A DNA stretch of 64,000 nt from Thelonectria olida (Eukaryota; Ascomycota; Sordariomycetes; Hypocreales; Nectriaceae): positions 40,152-104,151 of the forward strand of contig JAGPYM010000071.1 of NCBI GenBank assembly GCA_020736575.1, read 5' to 3'. This document shows positions 11,841 to 22,118 of the stretch, piece by piece; positions within the stretch are counted from its first letter, which is position 1; every line of letters begins with the position of its first letter. A program made the translations under genes and the position numbers. Below the pieces are notes generated by a model. The model saw nothing but the letters and a program-made list of their open reading frames with translations, was not told the DNA's origin and made no database searches.

Positions 11841-12466
11841 CTATATAGGCCGAGGCCGGATATAATTATACACCAGTCTCAGCTTCGCAACCTCATCTCC
11901 TTTCCTTACCACAATCCGCCTAACATGGAATCTAGTTCCCTCAATCTCCTCATACCCAAAGATTTGATGTGTTACTGCATCAATGTCCAAATGTTCTGTC
12001 ATCATATGGATCATTGATTGTGGCCCCCTCTCTAATCCTTGTGCCAGGTACCTATCTATCTCGTCAAGCTCTTTGGCCGTCCCCCAGCGCGTTCGCACTC
12101 GTAGTTTCCCAAGATTCGGCACCGCGAGTTCGTCGGGCTCGTAGTTGAGCGCTCGCTCCTCAGACATGCCTGGCAAGCCCAGAGGCGGCGTGTGTTCCAA
12201 GAGAAAACGGGTCTCGCCGGTTTGGGTATCCAACCATGTCTTTATGGAGACTGTCACCGAGACCCAGTTGGCGAGTTTACGCATCAGCCAAGGCATGCCT
12301 TGGAGTTTGAGCATGTGTTCATTAGAGTCGCAGAGAACCCAGTTCTACCGCAGTGATTAGTATTGGGGATGCAAAAGTGAGCGGACGACGAATAGTGCAC
12401 TGGGAGAATTACCATTCCCCATTGGTCATTGGTGTTCTTGAATGTGACATATGCGGGAGTTGCCAT
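11841..12466 (-). CDS. Small protein of unknown function, possible beta-rich fold
   Basis: Two exons (12413-12466 and 11841-12344) give 185 residues without signal peptide or membrane segment. The intron 12345-12412 has a GTAATT donor and TAG acceptor, and joins TNDQWGM to NWVLCDSNEHMLKLQG. The protein has WLMRKLANW, a stretch of alternating polar and hydrophobic strands (VSVTVSIKTWLD, TRFLLEHTPP), an acidic helix with RWGTAKELDEIDRYL, and ends in strand-like VRRIVVRKGDEVAKLRLVYNY. This suggests a small barrel, but I cannot assign a family or reaction. A TATA box lies about 95 bp upstream, a TCGGGA half-site at 12722, and a cluster of cluster-type motifs at 12985-13061. That makes it a candidate pathway gene. 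Confidence 0.75.
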
Positions 12467-12560
12467 TGTTTTTTCTTTTTTTCCTTTTTTTTCGTTCTGG
12501 GATGATGAATTATTCCAGGTTGGAAGAGTTTTCTCCGGTTTCTAATCCGTTTGGATGAAA

Positions 12561-12570
12561 GGATATATAA
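12561..12570 (-). promoter_or_regulatory. Probable TATA box of the small gene
   Basis: Read on the minus strand the sequence is TTATATATCC, about 95 bp before the ATG at 12466 and in the correct orientation. Confidence 0.5.
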
Positions 12571-12721
12571 CAGAGAAAGAGCTTCGCCAGAGACTGCTGG
12601 GCTCCTACCAGTCTTATTCTTTCCCTTAAATAGCGCCCGCCTTGTTACGCACTCTGCATCGGACCAGATCCTTTTCAGCCTATGACGTTGGCGCTGCTTG
12701 GTCATGTAATTCCTTCAAGCT

Positions 12722-12727
12722 TCGGGA
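12722..12727 (+). promoter_or_regulatory. TCGGGA half-site (weak)
   Basis: TCGGGAGTAAAA lies 256 bp upstream of the small gene at 11841-12466. The core fits the shared motif but the TT at positions 9-10 is missing. Confidence 0.3.
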
Positions 12728-12984
12728 GTAAAACAAAAAACAAAACAAAAAACCTACATGTAGAAGCGAACCTCCGACATACGCATGCACTAAACTCATT
12801 TCGGGCTTACCCTATTGATCTCCCACTCGCCGCAATCAATACTAACACCGGGCATTCAACTCAATACAAAATAACCTTTCCTGAGAAATGCTCTCTTGTT
12901 GGCTGTCTTTCGTTGGAGGGTATTTCTTAATTGAGCTTAGTTTTGTGAATATCTTCGAGAATCGGCCATGTATGTTTAAATGTT

Positions 12985-13061
12985 TCGGGAATATTAGAAT
13001 CTCCCGGAACTTCCGATGAGGAGATTCAACCTCCCGACTTCTCCAATAAGAAATCTCCCGA
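12985..13061. promoter_or_regulatory. Cluster of four TCGGGA-type motifs
   Basis: Within 77 bp there are TCGGGA at 12985 (+), a one-mismatch copy CCGGGAGATT at 12998-13007 (-), TCGGGAGGTT at 13028-13037 (-) and TCGGGAGATT at 13052-13061 (-). The last three fit the extended motif TCGGGANNTT, one with C in first position. They lie 520-600 bp upstream of the small gene ending at 12466. The CGG core is typical of Zn2Cys6 proteins. Binding is inferred, not shown. Confidence 0.55.
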
Positions 13062-14121
13062 CTTGTTTCTCAATAGTTCCCCGGTTTTCGTTTTCCAGGT
13101 AGGTACCTCTTGCGCCGTTCTGATATCGAAAATTTATTTGGTGCCTGGCATAGTAAGCTTGACGACGGGGTCAGATCCGTATGTTGTGATTGCTGCGGCG
13201 CTGCCCTCCAGCGTCTCAACTTGAGAGATTGTCAACGCTCACGCGCAGTAGCTGTTTCTGTGCTTAAGAGAACTAAGTGAAGCCCATCCCCAGTGTTGCG
13301 TGGCCCTACACTCACTCCGGCCGTTACTCTCAAAGCCGTGCCTGCATGGCCGTTGACTTAACAAGCCACGAACCCAAGCACACCGCGTTAAGGAGTGCCC
13401 TTTCTATGAAGAACCTGACTATAATGAAGCTCTAGCCACGTCTGCACTGTGACGGCTAGACAGACCCTGGCATCTGTCCTGAATTATTGACTATGCCACA
13501 ACCGGTAGCAATCTTCCGCTCCTTCAAAGGGATGCTTCGATCCGTGGCCCTGTCCCACCTTTCCAGAAGCAATGACGACCATGGCCAGCACAACAGGAGG
13601 GCTCAGAATCCAGAATATGTTCAAATAAAATTTAAATCAGATCGGGAATTTGAAATTGCAGATATCAGAACTCTCAAGGTACTAGTCAAGGATGAACTGC
13701 CCTAGGGTTCAATACTTCAAGAAGTTCTAGACGGAACTCCATGTTTTCTGCCAGCGACCGCAGTCACACGCTTTATTCTGGAATCTCTAGAGGCGAACCA
13801 CCCCGCATTCCACAGCAAGCACCTATCCTTCTCACTCAGCGCTGCAAGTGGCCGGAAGTTGAACGAGGTTGAAGTTACAAAACGAGAATGAGGTCTTCTG
13901 GCGCCAGCCACCCCATCAGATGAAACCTTGGATTTCGCTTTGGGATATGTGTGTACCAAGTTCAGAGGGCACCGGACTCGTAATTCTGGGATTCTCGTAG
14001 CCGACGTTTCGAAATGACTAGAGAATACTTGAATAATTACATGTTCTCATATCAACAGAGACGAAAGTTTAGCACCGCCGTTCCAAATAGAATTGTGCAT
14101 CTGGCCATTAGGGTTAGGCCA
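13062..14121. other. Intergenic region with one further motif, no gene recognised
   Basis: Composition is ordinary. Two short open frames (13487-13705 plus, 13717-13959 minus) show no recognisable domain. TCGGGAATTT occurs at 13642-13651. A small unannotated gene downstream of the motif cluster cannot be excluded, but nothing supports one directly. Confidence 0.4.
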
Positions 14122-15320
14122 TTATTCCGCATGTACCCGGATTAGGACCTTCCCCCGAGCCCTCTTGCTCGTGACCCGTTCGTACCCCTTCATAAGGTCC
14201 TCCATTGCAAACTCAGAGTCCAGAATGACGTTCAACTTTCCCTGTTCGACCATCTCAACCAGAGTCAAAACTTCCGGCATGTTGGGAGTATTGCTGAACA
14301 GGATGTACGGCCGAGGAATGCCCCCGAGCCAGGTCGGACGCCAGCTGTTCATGAACCATCGAAACATTTGGCTCAGGATGCCGTCTCCGAGATCGAAAGC
14401 GCCGATGTTGACCAAAGGACCACCGGGACAGAGATACCTTGGAGAGTTTTCGTAGAGGGCCTGCGAGCCAACACAGTCCACGATAGAGTCAAAAGGCTGC
14501 GAACCAAAGGCCGAGGCGAGATAGTCCGGCAGCGAGGCGTGTTTCTTGTAATCCACAAACTACAGACAGTAACACTCATTATTAGCAGAGCTCCAGAGCG
14601 TAGTAGAGGATAACTCAGGGTGAAGCATACCTCGTCAATTCCGTATCCTCGAACCAAAGCCTCGTTGGCACCACTTGCAACTCCCACAACGAAGGCGCCC
14701 CGGACACGGCACAGCTGCGCGGCGATGTGCCCGACACTCCCACTCGCCCCATTGATGAGCACCCGATGCCCCGGACGGACCTTTGCAGCTCGAACCACGG
14801 CCAGGGCGGTTGACCCGTTGGAGATGAGTCCAACCCCCTGAGGCAGGCTGAGGACCTGGTGCTCACCGACGCCCGCCTCCGAGAGCGGCACCACGTAGGC
14901 CTCGGGCACCCGCATGTACTCTTTCAGCGCGCCCGTACCGTAAAACAGCATGCTCATAGGGTCTGTCATGGCCAGCACGCGCGTGCCGGGCTGTCGTAGC
15001 CCTTCCGGGGCCTTGCCGCCGGCGACGACGACGGTGCCGGAGACGCAGAGCTCGGGGACCAGGGGCGGTGCAAAGGGCAGGGCGGGAAAGACGCCGATAA
15101 AGTGGGCGATGGAGAATTCGAGCGCGACGTAGGAGACGCGGACGACGACATCGCTGGAGTCCGGGCCGGGGACCGGCGGCGTGGGAAGCGTATCGACGAG
15201 CTTGAGGGACGACTTGTAGTGGCCGCGATACTGACGCACCCAGGCTCGCATGGTGAGCGGCATCGCTGCCGCGGGTTCGGAGGGTGTCATGTCCAGCTGC
15301 TGCACGTCTGCAGGTAACAT
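14122..15320 (-). CDS. Medium-chain dehydrogenase/reductase (zinc-independent, quinone-oxidoreductase-like)
   Basis: NAD(P)H-dependent oxidoreductase of the MDR superfamily. Two exons (14631-15320, 14122-14559) give 375 residues. It has the N-terminal GroES-like fold with TMRAWVRQYRGHYKS, then the cofactor-binding NGASGSVGHIAAQLCR Rossmann segment, a substrate domain and the C-terminal SKRARGKVLIRV ending. The structural-zinc cysteines of true alcohol dehydrogenases are not apparent. The intron 14560-14630 joins YGIDE to FVDYKK. I use the ATG at 15320; a second in-frame ATG is at 15290. It is divergent from the DHA2 transporter, sharing 553 bp. It is distinct from the trans-enoyl reductase at 18472 and could reduce a pathway enone, but lacks the promoter motif. 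Confidence 0.85.
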
Positions 15321-15873
15321 ATCGGATGCAGCCTGGAACGGATGGAGAGCGGTTTGGCGTGGCCTATAAGGGCGAGAGAGCGTCTCGCTGCTGGTGTCTT
15401 TCAAGGCAGGGAACCGGGCCGCTGTGCGAACGTCAGCTTCATTGACTGATCAACAAGCGAGCGCGACACGATCTGGACCCAAGCGCGATCAGGAATCTGG
15501 TTCAGCAGCTTCAAGTCAGGCAGTGTCGGGTTTGTCTGCAATTCAATGATAGATCCTCGCAAAAGAAAAAGAGGCCACGGGCGATGCTACGTCAGACCCT
15601 CCGAATTTCCTAATTAGGCAATCCTTAGTCCCCGAGCAAAACCCTCCGATAAGGCACAGACAGATCCCCTCCGTAGACCGCGACGGGACATGTCCTTTCT
15701 TTCATGTCGAAAATGCTGCATCCCTTTTGCAAGGGATGGCCTCCGAAATCCGAGATTAAGGGGCGAAAAAGAGAACCCTAGCCAGTAGGCAAACACACCG
15801 AACTCCATATATATGGCATCCGAACCCAGCGTCGCAGAGGATCGCCTTCAACCCACATACATCTCTCGCGAAA
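15321..15873. promoter_or_regulatory. Divergent promoter of MDR and DHA2 transporter
   Basis: This 553-bp region separates the two start codons. A TATATATA string at about 15807-15814 lies some 60 bp before the transporter ATG and is the likely core promoter. No TCGGGANNTT site was found, in contrast to the divergent promoter at 19648-20040. Confidence 0.5.
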
Positions 15874-17644
15874 ATGTCTGACACCACGCAAGAGGCCTTG
15901 ACCAAGGGTGCGGACGATGACGCGCCCAGCAGCAATACAATGGATCCCTCAGAGGGCTCAGCGACTCCAGAGACTCCAGAGACCCCCGAGGCCACGCATG
16001 TGCCCCCGACGAAAAAGGACTGGAGATTCTGGGCGCTCTTGGGCGCCATCAGCCTCGCGGGGCTCCTCACGGCTTTGGAGGGCACCGTCACGTCGACGGC
16101 GCTGCCCTCGATTGTCGAAGATCTCGGCGGCGGCCATCTCTACATCTGGGTCGTGAATGGATATCTGCTCGCCATGTGAGTAACCCCGGCGCTGAAAAGG
16201 CCCCGTCTCGGGATTGACTAACCCAACTCCCCTCGCTAGGACGGCGGTACAGCCCATGTACGGACAGCTGGCCAACGTCTTTGGTCGCCGCTGGCCCATG
16301 CTCGTTGCAACCGCCTTGTTCGTGCTCGGCAGCGGCATCTGCGGCGGCGCAACCAACATGGGCATGATGATCGTCGGCCGAGTAATCCAGGGCATCGGAG
16401 CGAGCGGCACCACCGTGCTCACCGAGACCATCATCTGCGACGTCGTGCCGCTGAGGGAGCGTGGCAAGTTTCTGGCTATCGTCATGGGCATGATCTTCCT
16501 GGGCACCGCGCTCGGGCCCTTCTTCGGCGGCCTCATTGTGCAATACTCGTCCTGGCGCTGGACCTTCTACATGGCGCTTCCCGTGGGTGGCGCTGCCCTC
16601 ATCTTTCTGTTCTTCTTCCTAAACGTCCGCTACAAGAAGGAGAAGAACCTGGCTACAAGAATGACGACGATTGACTGGACGGGGAACGTCATCTTCGTTG
16701 CGGCCATCTCGTCGGTTCTCATAGCATTGTCGTGGGCCGGAGTGGTGCACCCATGGTCGTCCTACAACGTCCTCGTGCCGCTGCTCGTGGGTATGGCTGG
16801 CCTGGCTGGGTTCCTCGTCTTCGAGGGGTCTCGCTTTGCCCCGAATCCCACCGTCCCGCTGCACCTTTTCTCCAACCGAACCTCTGTCACCGTCTTTGTC
16901 ATGACCTTCTTCCACTCCATGATCACCATGTGGCAGCTCTACTTCATGCCTGTCTACTTCCAGGGTGTTCTAGGTTCGTCGCCCAGTCGTTCGGGGCTCC
17001 AGATCCTCGCCACGGTCCTCGCCATCCTCCCCGCGGCGGGCATCGGGGGAGGTCTTATGACCAAGCTCGGGTTCTATAAGCCCATCCACTACGCCTCCTG
17101 GGCCATCAGTCTCATCGGCCTTGGCCTGTTCACCCTCCTAGGCAGGAACTCAAGCACCGGGGAGTGGGTTGGCTTCCAGATCGTCTACTCCATGGGAGTC
17201 GGCATGCTGGTTCCCACGCTTCTCCCCGCACTCATGGCGCCGCTGAGCGAGTCCGATACTGCGTTGGCAACGGCAACGTGGTCGTTTGTCCGCAGCTTTG
17301 GCATGACGTGGGGGACGGCTATGTCCGCTGCCATCTTCAACACCCGCTCTAACGAACTGGCACCCCGGCTCATCCATGATGCCACGATCAGAGCCAAGAT
17401 CTCCGGGGGCCAGGCTTATGAGCACGCCACTGCCGCGTTTCTTAAGACACTATCTCCGAATTCACGTGTGGAAGTCACCGAAGTCTTTGCCCAGAGTCTG
17501 CGCCGAACGTGGCTGGTGGCGCTCGCTGTTGCTGCTGTCGGATTCCTCTCTGTGAACTTCGAGAAGGAGGTGCATATGCGGAGCGAGCTAGAGACAGAGT
17601 ACGGGATGGAAGAGAAACAAAAGGCGAAGGACTCCGAGGCCTGA
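15874..17644 (+). CDS. MFS transporter, DHA2 type (14-TM)
   Basis: Predicted plasma-membrane exporter of the 14-segment drug:H+ antiporter family common in fungal toxin and metabolite clusters. Two exons (15874-16175, 16240-17644) give 568 residues. The N-terminus is acidic and holds a short ETPETPEA repeat. TM1 carries LTALEGTVTSTALPSI. YGQLANVFGRRWP is motif A after TM2. GRVIQGIGASGT and LGPFFGGLIV (motif C) follow, with a second hydrophobic half to about residue 545 and a charged tail. The intron 16176-16239 has GTGAGT and CTAG ends and splits an ATG codon. Substrate not determinable; export of the local product is a reasonable guess. Confidence 0.9.
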
Positions 17645-18471
17645 GAATTTGGATCGTGCGAGAAGAAGCGGCTTTTCTTTGTACAGTCAAGATCGAGGGC
17701 ATCTAGACAGACGGTGCGGAGCTGAGCGGTCAGGTGTAGTACTGTCACGCGACAGAATGAAGGGACCTGCCATACGGATTTCATAGTTTTATTTCTCTTA
17801 GCCCACCCTCTGGGGACGAGGTGTTCATAGACGGCAATTCCATTGTTGGGGCCCCTCGGGCAGGCTGGCAGGCGAAGCCCCAGCCTTGGAGTGACGCTCC
17901 GATAGATAAGTTGTAATCGAGATATCAAACAGCGGCCTTTGCATCAATCTTGTTTGTGAGGTTCAGCATCTTGAGCGTGAATATTAAAGCATGTTCCTTC
18001 GACGTTGGAGGTGAAACGTTGCACACGAAGATGTTTGTCAGTGGCTTCGACAAGGCGATCGATGAGCACTCACTCTAATCCAATTCCGGGACTTGGCGTC
18101 TTCAACCATCCATCCATCTCTTGCAACGAGTCCGTGCAATCGCGCACCTTCAGCTTTACCTTGAGCCATTATTAACTTCCTGCCAGTCCACAGTCGGAAG
18201 TAAATCGCAGCCCCCACCCCCCTTGTCCCTCTACAGCGCCCGAGTCCGCGCCTAAACCAGAGCCTCATCGCAGTCGCAGCGGCAGCTCAGACGACGTAGC
18301 AAGTCGGAGATAACGATAAGAATAATGATAATTTTAACAAGGCTCTTCTGCTATGGAAGAAACTTTTCTGACATCCCTTGATGTGGCTGACCTGAGGTTG
18401 AGGTTAGGCTGTCCAGTCCAAGTACAAGCAATAGTATTAAAGTCTAGGATCCTATGCTTTAGACTGGCATT
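17645..18471. other. Convergent intergenic region
   Basis: This is 827 bp between the stops of the DHA2 gene and the enoyl-reductase gene. No coding frame with family character. CCGGGACTTG near 18087 resembles the shared motif but lies in a 3' region and lacks the TCGGGA start. Confidence 0.45.
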
Positions 18472-19647
18472 CTAGGAGCTTGCCGTGTTATATAGAGGAT
18501 ACACTATCTTCTCACCCGAAATCTCCTTTCGTCGCATAGTTTCAATGCCATCGATCACCTTGTCCAGTCCGCCTTGCTTCAATGCTATTGGATGTGGTTT
18601 AAGCCTGCCTGAATCGTACAGGGCCACATATCTTTCTTTCCAGAGAACAAACCACTCGTGTAACTCGGGATTTGCCGCGCGATAGTAGCCTCCGGGCAAA
18701 TCAACTTCTTTCCCAGTCAATTCGAGCCCCATGGTCCAGTCCGCCTTGACAGACTTTCGCAATGTGGCAATCAGGTCATCCGGTAAGAGCTCGAAGCCGC
18801 AGTATTTGCCGCCTCCACGCCCAATGGCAGCATAGCAGTGCCGGATAGTTCGAGCTTCAGTAATGATGTCCAGTGCGTACTCCAAGCTGTTTTTGGTGTA
18901 TGCACGTATGTCCTCTCCACATGTCGAGGAGTGATAGTCAAAGGCCTTCTCGGCGCCATAGTCTTCCACCATCTTGAAGTTCTTCGGGGAGCATGTGGTG
19001 ATGACCCGGTAGCCAGACCTAAGTAAATATGGAGATCAGCTTCGGCGGTTTCATGCAGAGGACGGTGATATCACTTGCAGCTTTAGCAATTGGATAGCGA
19101 ATGTACCGCTGGCGGTAGAACCGCCGTAAACGAGGACGAACTTCGGCTCCTGAGTCGGTTCCTCGGGTGTTCCAGTCAGTCCCAACGTGATCCAGAGTGC
19201 CATCCCCACAGTGCTGGTCGTCGCGCACCCTATTGCGGCCGCTTGTTCCCAAGACCAACCATCTGGCACTTTCCAGACCATATCGTGCTCGTGTCTAATA
19301 TACTCTGCAAACGCCCCGGCCCATGGACGCCGACGGCTGGAGGCCACCTGAGCGCCTGCGACCCGGTCTCCGATACGGAGCCCTGATGTGAGAGCTGCGG
19401 ATTCGCCCATACGCACGATGGTTCCTGAATAGTCGGCTCCATCGACTGCGCCAGGGCATGGAACACGGCCAGGCATCTTCCAGTCGCAATGATTCAGCGC
19501 TACCGCTGATACCTTTATGAGGAGTTCATTGGTCAGAGGGACCGGGATTGGTCTGTTTTCGGATATTTCGAAAGTAACAGGATTTGTATCGGCCTGAACA
19601 ATCGCCTTTTGCGAAGTAGGCAGTGTTGGAAGGCTCATCGTTACCAT
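18472..19647 (-). CDS. trans-acting enoyl reductase (LovC-like MDR)
   Basis: NADPH-dependent enoyl reductase expected to act in trans on polyketide chains held by the PKS-NRPS, whose own ER region is degenerate. Two exons (19079-19647, 18472-19018) give 371 residues, close to LovC-type enzymes. Landmarks are QKAIVQADTNP near the start, ALNHCDWKMP, PGAVDGADYSGTIV, LVYGGSTASGTFAIQLLKLSGY cofactor region, TCSPKNF, and the family-typical YALDIITEARTIRHCYAAIGR. The intron 19019-19078 uses a GC donor (GCAAGT), which restores KLSGYRVITT. Start at the ATG 19647; an in-frame ATG at 19638 is equally possible. It is divergent from the cyclase gene and shares a promoter with three cluster motifs. Confidence 0.92.
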
Positions 19648-19813
19648 TGTGGTGATCAGGTTCAAAGAGTGGTTTGGCTTGCAAGACTTCGGTTTTCGAC
19701 TCTGAGTCTCTTTCGAACCGCTTGAGTCCCGACCGTAGAGGAGTCCCCTATCGTCAGGTCATTCATCCCATTTAACGCCGAATGGCCGAGGATGAGGGCG
19801 ATGCCGCTGACGT

Positions 19814-19905
19814 TCGGGAATTCGATATCACAGTTCGGGACTTTTTCTAAATGCCAGCCATTAGACCCGCATATAATATAACTTGGCCAAGCAGTTCGGG
19901 ACTTT
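19814..19905. promoter_or_regulatory. Three TCGGGANNTT motifs in the ER / cyclase divergent promoter
   Basis: TCGGGAATTC at 19814-19823, TCGGGACTTT at 19835-19844 and TCGGGACTTT at 19896-19905, all on the plus strand. The last two share the longer form AGTTCGGGACTTT. They lie between the start codons of the enoyl reductase (19647) and the cyclase (20041). A TATAATATA string at about 19872-19880 sits between them. This bidirectional promoter of two core genes is the best place to look for pathway-specific regulation. Confidence 0.65.
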
Positions 19906-20040
19906 CTGTCTGGTGCCCTTGACTTATCTGTACGCTCTCAAATATGTTTTTCTTAGTTCCTTGTGGCTTTCTGTTCTCTAGCCCTATCTGCCGCTTGAGA
20001 GCATACTACAACACTATCATTGAAGAGTCGCGTTGCAACT

Positions 20041-21333
20041 ATGTACAGAAGTCTTACCGTGACAGCACTCGTTGGCGCTGCCGCAGTTCTTGCGTTTCAA
20101 TCACAAGTTCCGCTCAACCCTCCTTTTCCTGCAAGCCTGAATGAAGAATGGGACGATTCTTGTTCGATCAGCAAAAGCACCGCTTACGAAATGCACGATG
20201 GTCCCAACACCTTCTCTACATCGCCTTCTGAACATATACACTCGGTCAAAATCACACCAGCCATCAACGCGACAAATTGGGAGCAATGGGAGTTCGACGG
20301 TCTTTCGCATACCGGCCTATCTGGGCTCCTGATGGCATTTTCCAGAGATGCATCCTACGCCTTCTTCGGGCAGGGAAACCTCCGTGTGGAATTCTACATC
20401 ACGCTTGGCGATGGCACGGTGATCCAAGAACTGGACTACATCAGCGAATCTTACGTTATCGACTGCCCAGACTTTACCGCTGGGGTATGGAATAGTACGG
20501 ACAGGACTTACTCGTTTCATGTTACCAAAGACCACAAGTTCGCGAGACTGAAGTTCGACTCGTGGAGGATTCGTGGCGGCTTCACCATGTCCTCCAGCAC
20601 CACAGCTCACCTGGCTGACGGCTCGCCCTGGACTCCAGATGGCGGCAAGCCAGATGCGACCGAGATTTCTCCCGGGCTGTTTTACGGTCTTTCCATGGGA
20701 GGGGCGGAGGTCGATGTGGACGCCACTCTTTCATCTGGTAGGCGTATCGCGTTTAAGGGGAGAGGTGGCTCTACGCGTCTGTGGGCAGCCGAGGGCTGGC
20801 TCAAACTCTGCGAGGGCTGGAAGGTGTTCCGGTCTTGGGCGGGACCGTATTCCATCGTGTACTGGGACACGATGTCGCGTATGGGCAAGGGCGGCAAATA
20901 CGTCTCAGGCCACCTGTTCCACAACGATGAACTGCTGGTCGGTACCAAAGTTGGCAATGTTTCTGACAAGGACGATTACGTCTTGTTTACTGACAACTTT
21001 GACGGGGAGATGTCGGGCAGGTACAAAGACAAGAACACCGGCCATACTCTGGAGTTTGTCTCGCCTACCAAGGACAAGAAATGGAGGTTCGACTTGGAAC
21101 ATATTGTAACCCAGTATGAAATGGGTGCTGGTGCTGGCTTTGGCATGAGCGGGTTCGCAAACCGGGTAGTTGGTGGTGAGGTTGGTGGCGTGCAGTACGA
21201 GGGCAAGGGTCAGTCGGAACAAACCTACTGGCCGGAGCACATCGAAAAGTGGAAGATATGGCTCGTCTGGGGTCTTGGGTTCCTTGGAAAAGGGAAGACC
21301 TATGTTATGAAGTTGGTTGGCTACGTACTGTAG
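20041..21333 (+). CDS. Secreted lipocalin-like protein, candidate Diels-Alderase
   Basis: Single-exon 430-residue protein. It begins with a signal peptide (about residues 1-19, hydrophobic TVTALVGAAAVLAF), then NWEQWEFDGLS, GNLRVEFYITLGDG, many Trp/Tyr-rich strands, and near the end RYKDKNTGHTLEFV and KKWRFDLEHIV. These strings resemble the two-barrel lipocalin-like [4+2] cyclases of fungal decalin and cytochalasan pathways (Fsa2, CghA and relatives). That likeness is from memory of the family, not a search. The start at 20041 is the first ATG; upstream in-frame codons are not ATG. It lies between the trans-ER and the PKS-NRPS. Likely role: stereoselective intramolecular Diels-Alder reaction on the released polyene. 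An AttH/CrtC-like role in another reaction is the alternative. Confidence 0.82.
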   Translation: MYRSLTVTALVGAAAVLAFQSQVPLNPPFPASLNEEWDDSCSISKSTAYEMHDGPNTFSTSPSEHIHSVKITPAINATNWEQWEFDGLSHTGLSGLLMAFSRDASYAFFGQGNLRVEFYITLGDGTVIQELDYISESYVIDCPDFTAGVWNSTDRTYSFHVTKDHKFARLKFDSWRIRGGFTMSSSTTAHLADGSPWTPDGGKPDATEISPGLFYGLSMGGAEVDVDATLSSGRRIAFKGRGGSTRLWAAEGWLKLCEGWKVFRSWAGPYSIVYWDTMSRMGKGGKYVSGHLFHNDELLVGTKVGNVSDKDDYVLFTDNFDGEMSGRYKDKNTGHTLEFVSPTKDKKWRFDLEHIVTQYEMGAGAGFGMSGFANRVVGGEVGGVQYEGKGQSEQTYWPEHIEKWKIWLVWGLGFLGKGKTYVMKLVGYVL

Positions 21334-22118
21334 CCGTTGCTCTCGACTTACACACCAAGAAGATCAGCTTAGTATGCCAGGAAACGCAACTCCGTTTTCT
21401 TGGCGTAACGAAATAAGTACTGAGAGCCAATTCTCTGTTCTCGCTTGGTTCAATTTTATGATAAGTTATTTGATAAAAAGCTGCACCACTTCGTTTTCAA
21501 AGTGTATGTAGCTTTTTGTTTTAATTACAACGCTATAACGGAGATAACATGGCCAAGATAAATGGTTGAAATGTTGTCTTTTCTCCTACAAAGCTGGAAA
21601 CGGGAAAACTAATCAAGTATGTCACCTACATAGCGGCCTATCATGTTTGTGAGAACTTGCAAAATGACGTTTGCTAGTCAGCTGTGGGATGTTTTCCTAG
21701 GCATCAGCCGTACGGAGTTCATTTGTCAAAACTACCGAGTACCGCAAGCTGAGGACAGCCGTTGGTATCCCCAGCTGCGCAGAATCCGGCTTTCGGGGGT
21801 TCGGATCTTGTGCAAACCTCCGAATGCGCTCGTTTGACCGGCAGGAACCGAAATCCAGGGCTCCCATAGAATTTCCCGAAGTAATATCCTTGCAGGCCCC
21901 GACTCTAATCTGCTTCCGATTTCTTCCTTTACCTGAATAGGAAACTGATACTTTTGCTTTGAATGTATCAACAGCTTCGAAGAGTAATATTATCACCGTC
22001 TTGATAAAGTTATCTATCTGTTCTGCTCTATGTCCCATCAAACCCAAACCCTTCTATCTCTACGCACCCGACTTTGTCAGGTTTCAACAACGTATCGAAT
22101 CGATTTGCAGTCACCATC
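21334..22118. promoter_or_regulatory. PKS-NRPS upstream region with one motif
   Basis: This is 785 bp between the cyclase stop and the PKS-NRPS start. One extended motif lies on the minus strand: TCGGGAAATT at 21870-21879, 240 bp before the start codon. No clear TATA box. Short frames in this region show no domain. Confidence 0.5.

Noticed and set aside
15321..15404. Longer N-terminus for the MDR gene
   Set aside because: The frame begins with TTG and the added residues are unlike MDR proteins; the ATG at 15320 is used.
14122..19647. Alcohol dehydrogenase and trans-ER as duplicates of one gene
   Set aside because: Both are MDR proteins, but motifs and exon positions differ. Only the one at 18472 has the LovC-type signature.
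19814..19825. AflR palindrome TCGN5CGA
   Set aside because: TCGGGAATTCGA has the wrong spacing for the palindrome. The site fits the TCGGGANNTT form instead.
22074..22118. Upstream extension of the PKS-NRPS reading frame
   Set aside because: The extension begins with TTG, not ATG. The first ATG at 22119 lies 12 codons before the conserved KS start, as expected for the family.
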